From the NCBI RefSeq assembly GCF_000830005.1, contig NZ_CP010407.1:7018001-7082000 (forward strand): DNA of 64,000 bases. The letters are read 5' to 3'. This stretch comes from Streptomyces vietnamensis. GTDB taxonomy: Bacteria; Actinomycetota; Actinomycetes; Streptomycetales; Streptomycetaceae. The notes beneath the pieces were generated by a model. It was not told where the DNA came from. It searched no databases and was given only the letters and a program-made list of their open reading frames with translations. Shown here piece after piece: positions 49,363 to 61,507 of this stretch (position 1 is the stretch's first letter; each line of letters starts with the position of its first letter). The translations under genes were made by a program, and so were the position numbers.

Positions 49363-50526
49363 ATGACCCTGACCGACGCGTCGATGGACGCCCTGCGGCG
49401 GGTCGGCGACGAACTCGCCGACGCCACGGTCGCCACCCTCTTCGAACGCGGGGAGGTGGGCACGTTCAACACCCTCATGCGGTACGTCTCCACCGCGGGC
49501 GCCCCGCTCCCGGACGGGCTGCCCGACGTCGCCCGGGAGTACCTCCACGTCACGAGCGCCCCGCCGTCCTGGGTCGACTGGGCGGAGATGGAGAAGGCCC
49601 GGCTCTTCTTCATCGACAACAACGTGCACATCTCCACCGCGCTCTCCTTCGCCTCCATGCCCGCCTGCTACCTCGTCCCGCACGTGGCGAAGCTGCTGTC
49701 GGCGACGCACGGTCTGAAGTACCCCTCCAAGCGGATGGCGGAGACCGGACAGTTCACGGTCCACCTGATGCAGCCCGACGCCTTCGAGGCCGGCAGCCGC
49801 TTCATCCCCGCCGCGCAGAAGGTCCGCCTGCTGCACGCCTCCATCCGGCACCACCTCCGGCGCGAGAACCGCTGGGACGTCGAGGCGGCGGGGGTGCCGA
49901 TCTGTCAGGAGGACATGATCGGCGGGCAGATGTTCTTCTCGATGCTCGTCCTCGACAGCCTGCACCGCCTCGGCATCCACATGTCCTCCGAGGGGGCCGA
50001 CGCCTACTACTACGCCTGGCGCGTGGTCGGCGCCATGCTGGGCGTCGACCAGGACGCCGTCCCCAAGACCCTCGAAGAGGCCCGCCGCTTCCTCGACCTG
50101 TACATGATCCGGCACATGGGGCCGTCCCCCGAGGGCGTCCAGCTGACCCGGCAGCTGATCGACCTGTACGAGGAGGTCGTCCCCGGCACCTTCTTCGACC
50201 CGATCGTCTCCGCGCTCATCCGCTACCTCGTCGGCGACACCTGCGGCGACTGGCTGGACGTCCCCCGCACCCCCTGGGACACCGTCGTGAAGTCCGTCCC
50301 CCACCTCCTCGGCGTCCTGGAGACCATCGAGGACCGCTCTCCGCTGGGCGCCTGGGCCCTCGACCGCCTCGGCCACCTCACCACCGTCCTGGAACTCTCC
50401 TCCCTCACGCGCGGGCGCGTCATGCACTACGCCATCCCCGAACACCTCAAGAAGGACTACGGCGTCCCGGCCGGACCGCCGCGCACCCACCGCTGGACCC
50501 CACCGGCGGCCACCGTCTCGCCGTAA
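49363..50526 (+). CDS. Rubber-oxygenase/MpaB-like (DUF2236) heme oxygenase
   Basis: This is a 387-residue protein of the latex-clearing-protein/MpaB superfamily. The conserved helix RFIPAAQKVRLLHASIRHHL holds the expected heme-proximal His and Arg. PICQEDMIGGQMFFSMLVLD and YYYAWRVVGAMLGVD are other family blocks. Members use heme b to cleave or oxidise polyisoprenoid double bonds. No signal peptide is seen, so unlike Lcp it would act inside the cell. It lies 26 bp after the prenyl synthase, so the two may make and oxidise one polyprenyl substrate. Confidence 0.82.
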   Translation: MTLTDASMDALRRVGDELADATVATLFERGEVGTFNTLMRYVSTAGAPLPDGLPDVAREYLHVTSAPPSWVDWAEMEKARLFFIDNNVHISTALSFASMPACYLVPHVAKLLSATHGLKYPSKRMAETGQFTVHLMQPDAFEAGSRFIPAAQKVRLLHASIRHHLRRENRWDVEAAGVPICQEDMIGGQMFFSMLVLDSLHRLGIHMSSEGADAYYYAWRVVGAMLGVDQDAVPKTLEEARRFLDLYMIRHMGPSPEGVQLTRQLIDLYEEVVPGTFFDPIVSALIRYLVGDTCGDWLDVPRTPWDTVVKSVPHLLGVLETIEDRSPLGAWALDRLGHLTTVLELSSLTRGRVMHYAIPEHLKKDYGVPAGPPRTHRWTPPAATVSP

Positions 50527-50560
50527 CGCCCCCTCACCCCGCTGACCACCGGAAACGAGG

Positions 50561-50590
50561 GTGAAGAGCACCCCGGAAGCCTGGTAGATT
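50561..50590 (+). promoter_or_regulatory. Promoter of tRNA-Leu
   Basis: GTGAAG (50561-50566) and TAGATT (50585-50590) are spaced by 18 bp, 47 bp before the tRNA. Confidence 0.6.
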
Positions 50591-50636
50591 GTTCTCTGTC
50601 GCCGCGGGGGAAACCCCGGAACGACAATCACACCTA

Positions 50637-50721
50637 GTCCGGGTGGCGGAATGGCAGACGCGCTAGCTTGAGGTGCTAGTGCCCTTTATCGGGCGTGGGG
50701 GTTCAAGTCCCCCCTCGGACA
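50637..50721 (+). tRNA. tRNA-Leu (GAG)
   Basis: The 85-nt class II tRNA has acceptor GTCCGGG/CTCGGAC, anticodon stem CTAGC/GCTAG with loop TTGAGGT (anticodon GAG), a long variable arm (GCCCTTTATCGGGC) and T-arm GGGGGTTCAAGTCCCCC. CCA is not encoded. Confidence 0.96.
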
Positions 50722-50732
50722 CAAGACATGCA

Positions 50733-50776
50733 CCACGTGGTGGTCGGGATGGATCCCGGCCACCACGTGGCGTTTT
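50733..50776 (+). terminator. Hairpin terminator after tRNA-Leu
   Basis: CCACGTGGTGG and CCACCACGTGG arms with an inner CGGGA/TCCCG stem are followed by CGTTTT. Confidence 0.8.
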
Positions 50777-50808
50777 CGCGTGTCGTCACAGGGAATCGGG
50801 GGTGGCCG

Positions 50809-51312
50809 ATGAGTCCGGGTGATCCGCGCCGTACAGCGGTCGGAGTCCTGCTGCTGATCGCGCTCGTCGGCGGCTGCGCCGGAGCGGCCGAGCCGCCGGC
50901 CCGCACGGCGTCGCAGCAGGCGCCGGAGATCGAGAGGGACCGGAAGCCGGTGGAGAGGCGGTTCCCGCAGTTCGGGAACTTCACCGGCGTCGCATGGGCG
51001 GCGGCCCCCCTCGGTACGGCGGATTCCCGGGTGCCCGGGCCCACCGACGTACGGATGTCCGGTGTGGTGACCCTCGCGAAGGCGGACGTCCGACGGCTGC
51101 TGAAGGAGTACCGCTGGGTGCCCGCCGAGGAGTTGCCGGACGTCCTCGGGAGCGTCGAGCCCCGGGTGCCCGCGGGCGCGGCGTGGCGGACGAGCGAGGC
51201 GTTCACCTCGGCGGTCACCGGGGAGGCCTACTCGGCTTCGTTCTTTCTCGATCCCGTGGCGGGGGTGATGGTCTTCGACGCGGTCGATCCGACGGCTGTC
51301 GAAGGCTCCTGA
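50809..51312 (+). CDS. Putative lipoprotein
   Basis: This is a 167-residue exported protein. A hydrophobic signal ends in the lipobox LVGGC (about residue 25), so it should be lipid-anchored on the outer face of the membrane. The rest has no domain that I recognise. ATG 50809 is chosen for the lipobox and a GGGGGTGG upstream; the frame is open further upstream through the tRNA terminator and is not used. Confidence 0.72.
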   Translation: MSPGDPRRTAVGVLLLIALVGGCAGAAEPPARTASQQAPEIERDRKPVERRFPQFGNFTGVAWAAAPLGTADSRVPGPTDVRMSGVVTLAKADVRRLLKEYRWVPAEELPDVLGSVEPRVPAGAAWRTSEAFTSAVTGEAYSASFFLDPVAGVMVFDAVDPTAVEGS

Positions 51313-51422
51313 CCTCGGCCGCGTCCCCGACCGGACGGTCGGACGAAAACCCTTGGACCGCGACAGCGCCCGCGCGGGAGACTCCCTTTGCTCATGTTCG
51401 ACACGACAGCACAGGGTTGGGT

Positions 51423-53258
51423 ATGGGATCGCCAGAAAAACCTGAAACACCCGAATCGAAAGAGAGTTTGCCGAACAAGGGCTCGGTACTCCTCGCCGTC
51501 CGCTTCTACGGACGGGAACTGCTCCGCCTCCGATGGCTGGCCGCTCCCGCCCTGCTGCTGCCGGCGCTCGGCAACATCGGCACCAACTACATCGCCCCCC
51601 TGGTCGTCGCCAAGCTCGTCGGCCGCATCGCCGGCGGAGGCGCCGGCGGAGGGCTCGGCCCCCTGATTCCGTACGTCCTCGTCTTCGCCGGCGTCCTGCT
51701 GCTCGCGGAGGCCCTGATCCGCCTCGGGCTGCACTGCCTGAACCGCGTCGACGCCCGCGGCATCGAGAACCTGTACGTCATCGGCATGGACGAACTGTTC
51801 GCCAAGGACGCCGCGTTCTTCCACGACAACTTCGCGGGATCGCTCACCAAACGGGTCCTCAGCTTCGCCTCCCGCTTCGAGGAGTGCATCGACACCCTGA
51901 CCTTCTCGGTCATGGGCAACTTCGTGCCGCTGGTGTTCGCCTCGGTGGTGCTCTGGCAGTACGACCCGCTGCTCGTGGTCGGACTCCTGGTCCTCATCAC
52001 GATCACGGGCGTGTGCGTGGTCCCCCTGATCCGGCGCCGGCAGGCACTCGTCGCCCGGCGCGAACAGGCGATCGCCCGGGTGTCGGGCCACGTCGCCGAC
52101 AGCCTGACGAACATGGACACCGTCCGCTCCTTCGGCGCCGAGAAGCGCGAGGCCGCCGAGCACCGGTCCCGCGTCGCGGAGTCGCGGAAGCTCACGCTGC
52201 GCTCCTGGGACTACGGCAACCTGCGCATCGAGACGCTCATCGCGCCGATGTCCGTCCTGACGAACGTCCTCGGACTCGTCCTCGCCGTCACCCTCGGCGG
52301 CGGGGAGCACGGCGTGGAGGCCGTCATCGTCGCCTTCACGTACTACGCCAACGCGACCCGGATCATGTTCGAGTTCAACCAGATCTACCGGCGCCTGGAG
52401 AGCTCGATGACGGAGGCCGCGCAGTTCACCGAACTCCTCCTCGACCGGCCGACCGTCCTCGACCCGGAGACCCCGGAACCCCTCCGGCCCGAGGGCGCCG
52501 CGGTGCGCTTCGAGAAGGTCACCTTCGCCCACGCGGGCGCGAAGCCGCTCTTCGAGGACCTCGACCTGGACGTGCCCAGCGGCGCGAAGATCGGGTTCGT
52601 GGGCCGGTCCGGCGGCGGCAAGACCACCCTCACCCGGCTGCTGCTCCGGATGACGGACATCGACGGCGGCCGGATCACCATCGGCGGCCAGGACATCAGC
52701 CGGCTCCGGCAGGCCGAACTGCGCAGCCTGATCGCGTACGTGCCGCAGGACCCCGCGATGTTCCACCGCACCCTGCGGGAGAACATCGCCTTCGCCCGGC
52801 CGGACGCCACCGACGCCGAGATCCGGCGCGCGGCCGAGGCGGCGCACGTCACCGAGTTCGTGGACGCCCTCCCCGAAGGCTTCGACACCATGGTCGGCGA
52901 GCGCGGCGTGAAGCTGTCCGGCGGCCAGCGCCAGCGGGTCGCCCTCGCCCGGGCGATCCTGCGGGACGCGCCGGTCCTCCTCCTCGACGAGGCGACCAGC
53001 GCCCTGGACTCCGAGAGCGAGATGCTCGTGCAGGACGCCCTGTGGCGGCTCATGGACGGGCGGACGGCGCTGGTGGTCGCCCACCGGCTGTCCACGGTGG
53101 CCACGATGGACCGGCTCGTCGTCCTCGACCGCGGACGGATCGTCGAGCAGGGCACGCACCAGGAGCTCCTCACCGCCGAGGGCGCCTACGCGAAGCTGTG
53201 GCAGCACCAGTCGGGCGGCTTCCTCGACGACACCCCCACGGGGGCCGGCGTGCGCTGA
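51423..53258 (+). CDS. ABC exporter half-transporter (TMD-NBD fusion)
   Basis: This is a 611-residue type IV ABC exporter. A membrane domain (about 30-330, helices such as LLPALGNIGTNYIAPLVVAK and VLVFAGVLLLAEALIRLGL) is fused to an ATPase. Walker A is GRSGGGKTT, the Q-loop YVPQDPAMF, the signature VKLSGGQRQRVALARA, Walker B VLLLDEATSALD and the H-loop VVAHRLSTV. It probably homodimerises to export a lipid, peptide or drug. ATG 51423 has only a weak ribosome site. Confidence 0.92.
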   Translation: MGSPEKPETPESKESLPNKGSVLLAVRFYGRELLRLRWLAAPALLLPALGNIGTNYIAPLVVAKLVGRIAGGGAGGGLGPLIPYVLVFAGVLLLAEALIRLGLHCLNRVDARGIENLYVIGMDELFAKDAAFFHDNFAGSLTKRVLSFASRFEECIDTLTFSVMGNFVPLVFASVVLWQYDPLLVVGLLVLITITGVCVVPLIRRRQALVARREQAIARVSGHVADSLTNMDTVRSFGAEKREAAEHRSRVAESRKLTLRSWDYGNLRIETLIAPMSVLTNVLGLVLAVTLGGGEHGVEAVIVAFTYYANATRIMFEFNQIYRRLESSMTEAAQFTELLLDRPTVLDPETPEPLRPEGAAVRFEKVTFAHAGAKPLFEDLDLDVPSGAKIGFVGRSGGGKTTLTRLLLRMTDIDGGRITIGGQDISRLRQAELRSLIAYVPQDPAMFHRTLRENIAFARPDATDAEIRRAAEAAHVTEFVDALPEGFDTMVGERGVKLSGGQRQRVALARAILRDAPVLLLDEATSALDSESEMLVQDALWRLMDGRTALVVAHRLSTVATMDRLVVLDRGRIVEQGTHQELLTAEGAYAKLWQHQSGGFLDDTPTGAGVR

Positions 53259-53280
53259 CGCCGGCCCCCGCGGGGGTTTT
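53233..53280 (+). terminator. Terminator overlapping the exporter stop codon
   Basis: An imperfect long stem (CCCCC-A-CGGGGGCCGGCG and CGCCGGCCCCCG-C-GGGGG) is followed by TTTTCC. The 5' arm lies inside the last codons. Confidence 0.8.
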
Positions 53281-53336
53281 CCACAGGTTGCTCCTGGTCG
53301 GGCCGGGGTGTCGGTGCGGACGGATAGGCTTCAGAA

Positions 53337-55487
<2,151 letters not shown>

Positions 55488-55505
55488 CCCCGGGCACCCC
55501 GGGCG

Positions 55506-55542
55506 CCGGAGGCCGTATCGAGACATTCGATACGGCCTCCGG
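55506..55542 (+). terminator. 16-bp-arm terminator after recQ
   Basis: CCGGAGGCCGTATCGA and TCGATACGGCCTCCGG flank GACAT, followed by CCGTTTCC. From here to 55826 I see no gene. Confidence 0.9.
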
Positions 55543-55826
55543 CCGTTTCCGAGCAGCAGAACAGCGGCGGAACACGGCCGGGGAGCCGTTGGTGGAGGGT
55601 CGCAAGTCGCGGCTCCCGGCGGCGCTTTGACCAGCGATGATCTTCGGATGTACGGTTCTCCCGAGTCTCCCGGGGGGCGGCTGGGGTACGCCTCGGACGC
55701 GGATGACGACGACGGCACGGGCCGGAGCGCGGTGCGCTTTTCGGCCACTGTTCCAGGGCGCCACTGAACCGCCCCCGCGCGGCGACCAGAACCCCTGAGA
55801 CCGCGCACGTGAGGAACCCGCCGCCG

Positions 55827-56792
55827 ATGACGAGCAGCCTGCACGGAATCCTGCGGACGGGTACGACACTGGCCGTGGCCGCCGTCGTCCTGACCGGGTG
55901 CTCCACCGGACAGCCGCCGGCGGGGTCCGCCGCGTCGGCCGCCGTCACCGTCACGCCGCGCTCCGCCGCCGACCCCTCGACCTGGACCCTGCCCATGCAG
56001 GCGTACCGCCCCACCACCGAGCAGACCAGGACCCTCGCCCGCGCCGAGCGGAAGCTGGTCGGCCGGTGCCTCAAGGAGTTCGGGATCGCCTGGAAGCCGG
56101 CCCCGGAGCTGCCCGCGATCGGCCCGAGGAACATGCTCGACTGGCGGTACGGCATCCACGACGCCGGGATGTCCGCGAAGTTCGGCTACCAGGTCGACCC
56201 GGCCCAACAGGCCCGCTACGACAAGGCGTTGAAGGCTGCCGACACACAGCCGCAGCTCTCCGCCGACGCCCAGCTGGTCCTGGGCGGCACCGACGTCCCC
56301 GCCGAGCTCCTGCAGCAGGTCGGCCCCGAGGCACGGCGCGGTTTCTACGGGGGGCGGAAGATCCCCGAGGGCGGCTGCTTCGGCCAGGCCCGCCGGACCC
56401 TGGGCGGTTCGGTGCAGGGGGTCTCCCCGCTGGTTCAGCGGCTCACCAACGACTCGTACCCCACGTCCATGGAAGACCCGCTGGTGAAGGCGGCGTTCGC
56501 GCGCTGGTCCGCCTGCATGAAGACCAAGGGCTTCACGTACCCGGCACCCATGGCCGCCAACGACGACCCCCGGTTCCGGCCGAGTCCCGGGGGCGCGTCC
56601 CGCGTCGAGATCGACACGGCGCTCGCCGACATCGGCTGCCGCGCCACGCACCGGGTCGCCGAGATCTGGCACGAGGCGGAGACCCGGATCCAGCGCGCGT
56701 CGATCACGCGCAACGCCACGGCGCTCGCGGCGGACCGCCGCGCCCTCGACAGCAGCCTGCGCAAGGCGGCGGACGTCCTCGCCCGCCCCTGA
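55827..56792 (+). CDS. Lipoprotein of unknown function
   Basis: This is a 321-residue protein with a signal ending in lipobox VLTGC. The mature part is soluble with several Cys (GRCLKEFGI, GGCFGQARR, WSACMKTKGF, DIGCRATHR), a spacing seen in secreted actinobacterial lipoproteins of unknown function. ATG 55827 is used; GTG 55809 is in frame. Confidence 0.72.
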   Translation: MTSSLHGILRTGTTLAVAAVVLTGCSTGQPPAGSAASAAVTVTPRSAADPSTWTLPMQAYRPTTEQTRTLARAERKLVGRCLKEFGIAWKPAPELPAIGPRNMLDWRYGIHDAGMSAKFGYQVDPAQQARYDKALKAADTQPQLSADAQLVLGGTDVPAELLQQVGPEARRGFYGGRKIPEGGCFGQARRTLGGSVQGVSPLVQRLTNDSYPTSMEDPLVKAAFARWSACMKTKGFTYPAPMAANDDPRFRPSPGGASRVEIDTALADIGCRATHRVAEIWHEAETRIQRASITRNATALAADRRALDSSLRKAADVLARP

Positions 56793-56848
56793 CCCCCTCC
56801 TTCCTTTCCTCTGCCGATTCCGTTCCGACGATCACTCTGGAGACCCTC

Positions 56849-57349
56849 ATGCAGACCACCTCGCGCGGCCGCCTGCGCACCGCCCTCGTCGCCGCCGTGA
56901 TGGGCGCCTCCGCCCTGACCGGCGCGGGCACGGCCCACGCGGAGGGCGACCCCACCGCCTGGATCTCCAGCGACGAGGACACCATCATGTCGATGGAGAA
57001 GTGCGCGGCGCACTCGGACCAGTTCCGGTTCCGCCTCTACTACAGCCCCAACTACTCGGGCGCGTGGGTCAACATCGGTCACAACATCTACGACATGCTG
57101 GCCCTCAAGATGCCCTACACCCCGGCCCGGCCGCTGTACTTCTGCTCCAACACCGGCTCGGGCAGCGGCCAGGTCGCCGGCAACAACGCCGCCTCCGCCT
57201 ACAACTGGTACGACGGCTACGTCGGCACGGTGTACTACAGCGCCGGCTACAAGGGCATCTCCGACACGGTCGGCGCCCGCTCCGGCATGTCCACCCTCTG
57301 GAACACCCGGAACGACAACCGCTCCATCCAGTTCAGCAGCACCTGGTAG
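56849..57349 (+). CDS. Secreted peptidase inhibitor family I36-like protein
   Basis: This is a 166-residue exported protein. A Sec signal (ALVAAVMGASALTGAGTAHA) is followed by a beta/gamma-crystallin-like domain (FRFRLYYSPNYSGAWVNIGH, NNAASAYNWYDGYVGTVYYS, LWNTRNDNRSIQF). The NNAAS-x-YN and YYSAGYKG blocks match the I36/SMI-type peptidase inhibitors. It probably inhibits secreted proteases or binds wall material. ATG 56849 follows TGGAG. Confidence 0.75.
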   Translation: MQTTSRGRLRTALVAAVMGASALTGAGTAHAEGDPTAWISSDEDTIMSMEKCAAHSDQFRFRLYYSPNYSGAWVNIGHNIYDMLALKMPYTPARPLYFCSNTGSGSGQVAGNNAASAYNWYDGYVGTVYYSAGYKGISDTVGARSGMSTLWNTRNDNRSIQFSSTW

Positions 57350-57353
57350 TCGC

Positions 57354-58691
57354 TCACTCGGGCTGCGGCGTGAGGCGCCGCAGCCCCCTGCGGTCGTAGT
57401 AGTGCGTCATGGCGAAGCCGAACGCCAGGGCGAGCACCGTGCCGACCGCGATCATGATCCAGCCGCGGGCGAGACCCGCGTCGGCCCGGGCGTCGAAGTA
57501 CAGGATGGACCGGACGCCCGAGCTGAGCTGGTGCATCGGCTCGAAGATCCCCAGGAAGCGGTAGAACGCGGGGGTCGCCTCCAGAGGGACGGTCGCCCCG
57601 GAGGAGGGGAGGGCCAGGGCGATGAAGATGAACATGGACACGAGCTGACCGATGCCTCCGAAAGCCGCGTTGATGGCCTGGACGCCGAGGCCGACGGCGA
57701 CCGTCGCGCAGTAGGAGAAGATCCACAGCATCGGGATGTGGTCGGCGTCCATGCCCAGGATCGCGATCGTGGCGACCATGACGAGCGTGGTGGTCAGGAG
57801 CGCGATCCCGGCCGTCATCAGCATCTTCAGGACGAGCGTCTGGGTGCGGCTGATGGGGACGGTCGGGTGGCGGGTGTGCCAGGGCCCGAGCTCGCTGTCG
57901 GCGTAGCCGAGCGCGGTGTCGACGCCGGCGTTGACCAGGTTTCCGCCGATGAAGCCGCCCAGGACGAGCAGCAGCGTGTAGTAGAAGGCGGTCAGCCCCA
58001 GGCCGCTGTGCCGGCCGATCGGATGGCCGATGCGGGTCGTGATCGCGACGGGGTCGGTCAGGAGCAGCCGTGTGGTCGGTACGGCGGTGGTGGTCGCGAG
58101 CTGCTTGCCGATGGTCAGCGAGGCCTGGTGTGCCGCGCTCTGGTTGATCTGGGACGCCAGCGAGGAGCCCAGGCTGCCGAGACCGGGATTGGTGAGCACG
58201 GTGAGCGTCGGGCGGACCGTCGCCCGGTTCGTGGTCAGCGCGGCGACGGACGCGGTGAAGTCCTTCGGGACGACCAGGGCGCCGAAGACCTTGCCCGAGG
58301 CCATCGCGTCCTGCGCCGCCGCGAGGTCGAGGCGGTGCCAGTCGATGGTGGTCCTCGAGGAGCCCACCGAGACGATCTCGTCGGTGATCTGCTTCCCCAG
58401 GTTCTCCCGCTGTCCCGGCAGCGGGCCGCCCTGGTCCTCGTTGACCAGGGCGATGGGCAGCTCGTCCAGGTGGTCGTTCGGGCTGAGGATGCCGCCCATG
58501 TAGAGGAGCGACAGCAGCAGCGACACCAGGGCGCACAGGATGGTCGGTACGAGCCACAACTTGGCGTGCCGTACGAGCGTGGTGGCACGGACCTGTGGAC
58601 CGGTGCCGGTGCCGGGGCCGGGGCCGGTGCTGGGCCCGGGCTCGGGCTCGGGCTCGGGTTCCGGGGTGTTCGGGGGGATCGCGGAGGTCAT
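57354..58691 (-). CDS. YhgE/Pip-like (DUF3533) membrane protein
   Basis: This is a 445-residue membrane protein. One N-terminal helix (LWLVPTILCALVSLLLSLLY) is followed by a large exported loop (about 65-225) and five or so C-terminal helices (YYTLLLVLGGFIGGNLV, LMTAGIALLTTTLVMVATI, VSMFIFIALALPSSG, GWIMIAVGTVLALAFGFA). This topology matches YhgE/Pip/ABC-2-type proteins linked to phage receptors, ESX-like export or drug efflux. The N-terminus carries EPEPEPEPGP repeats. ATG 58691. Confidence 0.82.
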   Translation of the reverse strand: MTSAIPPNTPEPEPEPEPGPSTGPGPGTGTGPQVRATTLVRHAKLWLVPTILCALVSLLLSLLYMGGILSPNDHLDELPIALVNEDQGGPLPGQRENLGKQITDEIVSVGSSRTTIDWHRLDLAAAQDAMASGKVFGALVVPKDFTASVAALTTNRATVRPTLTVLTNPGLGSLGSSLASQINQSAAHQASLTIGKQLATTTAVPTTRLLLTDPVAITTRIGHPIGRHSGLGLTAFYYTLLLVLGGFIGGNLVNAGVDTALGYADSELGPWHTRHPTVPISRTQTLVLKMLMTAGIALLTTTLVMVATIAILGMDADHIPMLWIFSYCATVAVGLGVQAINAAFGGIGQLVSMFIFIALALPSSGATVPLEATPAFYRFLGIFEPMHQLSSGVRSILYFDARADAGLARGWIMIAVGTVLALAFGFAMTHYYDRRGLRRLTPQPE

Positions 58692-58926
58692 GGGGCCATG
58701 GTCGGCGGCCGGAGCCGCGATCCGGGCATTTCGGTCGGCCGTGCGGGTGGGCGTGTCGGACGCACCGCCGGGTCCGCGGGGCGGTCATGCCGGGGGCCGC
58801 GCGGCGGGCGCGTCGGGGTTCGTACGGGGCGGGCCGGCGGACGCACCGCTGGTCCCGTTCCGATTGCGGAGGCGTGGGCGCCGGGTTTGAGTGGGGAGGC
58901 CCCCTATCGCGTTTCCAGGAGCTGTC

Positions 58927-61443
58927 ATGTCGATGGCGTTCGGTTCACCCTTCGGTTCGTCGGATCCGTTCAGCGACCTGTTCAACCGGTTCTTCGGGAT
59001 GTCGCCCGCGTCCTCGCCCCCGGCGGTGCAGCGCGTGCCCATCGGACGTCTGCTGACCGAGTCCGCCCACGAACTGCTGAACACGGCCGCGCGCAAGGCC
59101 GACGAGGACGGCAGCTCCGACCTCGACACGGAACACCTCCTGTGGGCGGCGACCCAGGTCGAGCCCACCCGCCGGCTCCTCTCCCAGGGCGGGGTGAACC
59201 CCGACAAGCTCGCCGAACAGCTCGCCGGGGTCCTTCCCCGGGAGTTCGCCGAACCGTCCGCCGAGCCCGGACTGACCCCGGCGGCCAAGCGGACCCTCGC
59301 GACCGCCCACGCCTACTCGCAGGCGGCCGGGGTCTCGTACATCGGCCCGGAGCACATCCTCAGCGCCCTCCTCCGCGACCCCGACTCCGGCGCCTCCCGC
59401 TTCCTGCGGGCCGAGGACCTGGACGTGCAGAAGCTGCGCGGCCTCACCGACCAGACGGCCCGCCCGGAGCAGGGCGGCGCCCCCGCCGCCGCGAAGCAGC
59501 CGGCCACGACCCTCGACGAGTACGGCCGCGACCTCACGGAGGAGGCGAAGGCGGGCAAGCTCGACCCGGTCGTCGGGCGGGCCGACGAGATCGAGCAGAC
59601 CATCGAGATCCTCTCCCGGCGCTCCAAGAACAACCCCGTGCTCATCGGCGAGCCCGGCGTCGGCAAGACCGCCATCGTGGAGGGCCTCGCCCAGCGGATC
59701 GTCGCGGGCGAGGTGCCGGACACGCTCAAGGACAAGCGGGTCGTCTCCCTCGACCTGTCCGGCATGGTCGCCGGAGCGCAGTACCGCGGGCAGTTCGAGG
59801 AACGCCTGAAGAAGGTCATCGAGGACGTCCAGGAGGCCGAGGGCCAGATCATCCTCTTCATCGACGAACTCCACACGGTCGTCGGCGCCGGAGCCACCGG
59901 CGAGGGCTCCATGGACGCGGGCAACATGCTCAAGCCCGCCCTCGCCCGAGGCGAACTGCACGTCGTGGGCGCCACCACCATCGACGAGTACCGCAAGCAC
60001 ATCGAGAAGGACGCCGCCCTCGAACGCCGCTTCCAGCCCGTCCTGATCCCGGAGCCGACCGTCGAAGAGACCGTGCTGATCCTCGAAGGACTGCGCGACG
60101 CGTACGAGGCCCACCACCAGGTCCGCTTCGCCGACGGCGCCCTCGCGGCGGCGGCCGAACTCTCCGACCGCTACATCAGCGACCGCTTCCTGCCCGACAA
60201 GGCCATCGACCTCATGGACCAGGCCGGCGCGCGCGTACGGCTCCGCAGCGGCGGCCGCTCCACCGAGGTCGTCAGCCGCGAGGACAGGCTCGCCAAGCTG
60301 GGGCGCGAGAAGGACCAGGCCGTCGCCCGCGAGGACTTCGAGAAGGCCAAGGAACTCAAGGAGCAGATGGCCGAGATCGAGGGCGAGCTCGCCGGGATCG
60401 AGGAGCGCCGCGAGGGCGTCGTCTCGGTCACCGCCGCCGACATCGCCGACATCGTCTCCCGCCGTACCGGCATCCCCGTCTCGCAGCTCACCGCCAGCGA
60501 GAAGGAGAAGCTCCTCAAGCTGGAGGAGGAGATGCACGCCCGGATCGTCGGCCAGGACGAGGCGGTCACCGCCGTCTCCGAGGCCGTGCGCCGCAACCGG
60601 GCGGGCATGGGCGACCCCAACCGGCCCGTCGGCTCCTTCCTCTTCCTCGGTCCCACGGGCGTCGGCAAGACCGAACTCGCCAAGACCCTCGCCGAGCTGC
60701 TCTTCGGCGCCGAGGACCGCATGATCCGCTTCGACATGAGCGAGTTCCAGGAGAAGCACACCGTCGCCCGGCTCGTCGGCGCGCCTCCCGGATACGTCGG
60801 CTACGAGGAGGCCGGCCAGCTCACCGAGAAGGTCCGCCGCCAGCCGTACAGCGTCGTCCTCTTCGACGAGATCGAGAAGGGGCACCCCGACGTCTTCAAC
60901 ACGCTGCTCCAGATCCTCGACGACGGCCGCCTCACCGACGGACAGGGCCGCACGGTCGACTTCCGCCACTGCGTCGTCATCATGACGTCCAACATCGGCG
61001 CCCACCGCATCCTCGCCCACGAGGGCGACGCGGCCGAGCTCAAGGACGAGCTGATGGAGGACCTGCGGGGACGCTTCCTGCCCGAGTTCCTCAACCGCAT
61101 CGACGACATCATCGTCTTCCACAGCCTCACCGAGGAGGACCTGTCGGAGATCGTCGACCACCTCCTCGACCGCAGCAAGCACCGCGTCCACGCGCAGGGC
61201 ATGACCCTGGAGGTCACCGAGGCGGCGAAGAAGCTCCTCGTCGCCCACGGCTACCAGCCGGCGTTCGGCGCCCGGCCGCTGCGCCGCACGATCCAGACGG
61301 AGCTCGACAACCGCGTCGCCTCCCTGCTGCTCGGCGGCGAGGCCGACCCCGGCGACACGATCGTCGCGGACGTCATCGAGGACTCGCTGCACTGCACGGT
61401 CCGCAAGCCCGAGGCCGTGGGGAGCGGCGCCACGGCGGCCTGA
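58927..61443 (+). CDS. Clp/Hsp100 AAA+ ATPase, ClpC-like but without the ClpP loop
   Basis: This is an 838-residue unfoldase. A short Gly/Phe-rich start ([20 protein letters not shown]) precedes the Clp_N double repeat (about 50-195). NBD1 has GEPGVGKTA and [17 protein letters not shown]-like middle segment follows ([20 protein letters not shown]). NBD2 has [21 protein letters not shown] and the D2-small domain. Where ClpC proteins carry the VGF/LGF ClpP-docking loop after SNIGA, the sequence runs [20 protein letters not shown] with no such tripeptide. It may therefore act as a ClpP-independent disaggregase. ATG 58927 has CAGGAG upstream. Confidence 0.9.
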   Translation: MSMAFGSPFGSSDPFSDLFNRFFGMSPASSPPAVQRVPIGRLLTESAHELLNTAARKADEDGSSDLDTEHLLWAATQVEPTRRLLSQGGVNPDKLAEQLAGVLPREFAEPSAEPGLTPAAKRTLATAHAYSQAAGVSYIGPEHILSALLRDPDSGASRFLRAEDLDVQKLRGLTDQTARPEQGGAPAAAKQPATTLDEYGRDLTEEAKAGKLDPVVGRADEIEQTIEILSRRSKNNPVLIGEPGVGKTAIVEGLAQRIVAGEVPDTLKDKRVVSLDLSGMVAGAQYRGQFEERLKKVIEDVQEAEGQIILFIDELHTVVGAGATGEGSMDAGNMLKPALARGELHVVGATTIDEYRKHIEKDAALERRFQPVLIPEPTVEETVLILEGLRDAYEAHHQVRFADGALAAAAELSDRYISDRFLPDKAIDLMDQAGARVRLRSGGRSTEVVSREDRLAKLGREKDQAVAREDFEKAKELKEQMAEIEGELAGIEERREGVVSVTAADIADIVSRRTGIPVSQLTASEKEKLLKLEEEMHARIVGQDEAVTAVSEAVRRNRAGMGDPNRPVGSFLFLGPTGVGKTELAKTLAELLFGAEDRMIRFDMSEFQEKHTVARLVGAPPGYVGYEEAGQLTEKVRRQPYSVVLFDEIEKGHPDVFNTLLQILDDGRLTDGQGRTVDFRHCVVIMTSNIGAHRILAHEGDAAELKDELMEDLRGRFLPEFLNRIDDIIVFHSLTEEDLSEIVDHLLDRSKHRVHAQGMTLEVTEAAKKLLVAHGYQPAFGARPLRRTIQTELDNRVASLLLGGEADPGDTIVADVIEDSLHCTVRKPEAVGSGATAA

Positions 61444-61462
61444 CGGCCGCCGCACACGAGCA

Positions 61463-61495
61463 GGGCACGGGGCCGTCCCGAGCGGCCCCGTGCCC
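61463..61495 (+). terminator. Terminator after the Clp gene
   Basis: GGGCACGGGGCCG and CGGCCCCGTGCCC (13 bp) flank a 7-bp loop. Confidence 0.85.
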
Positions 61496-61507
61496 GTACG
61501 CCGTACG

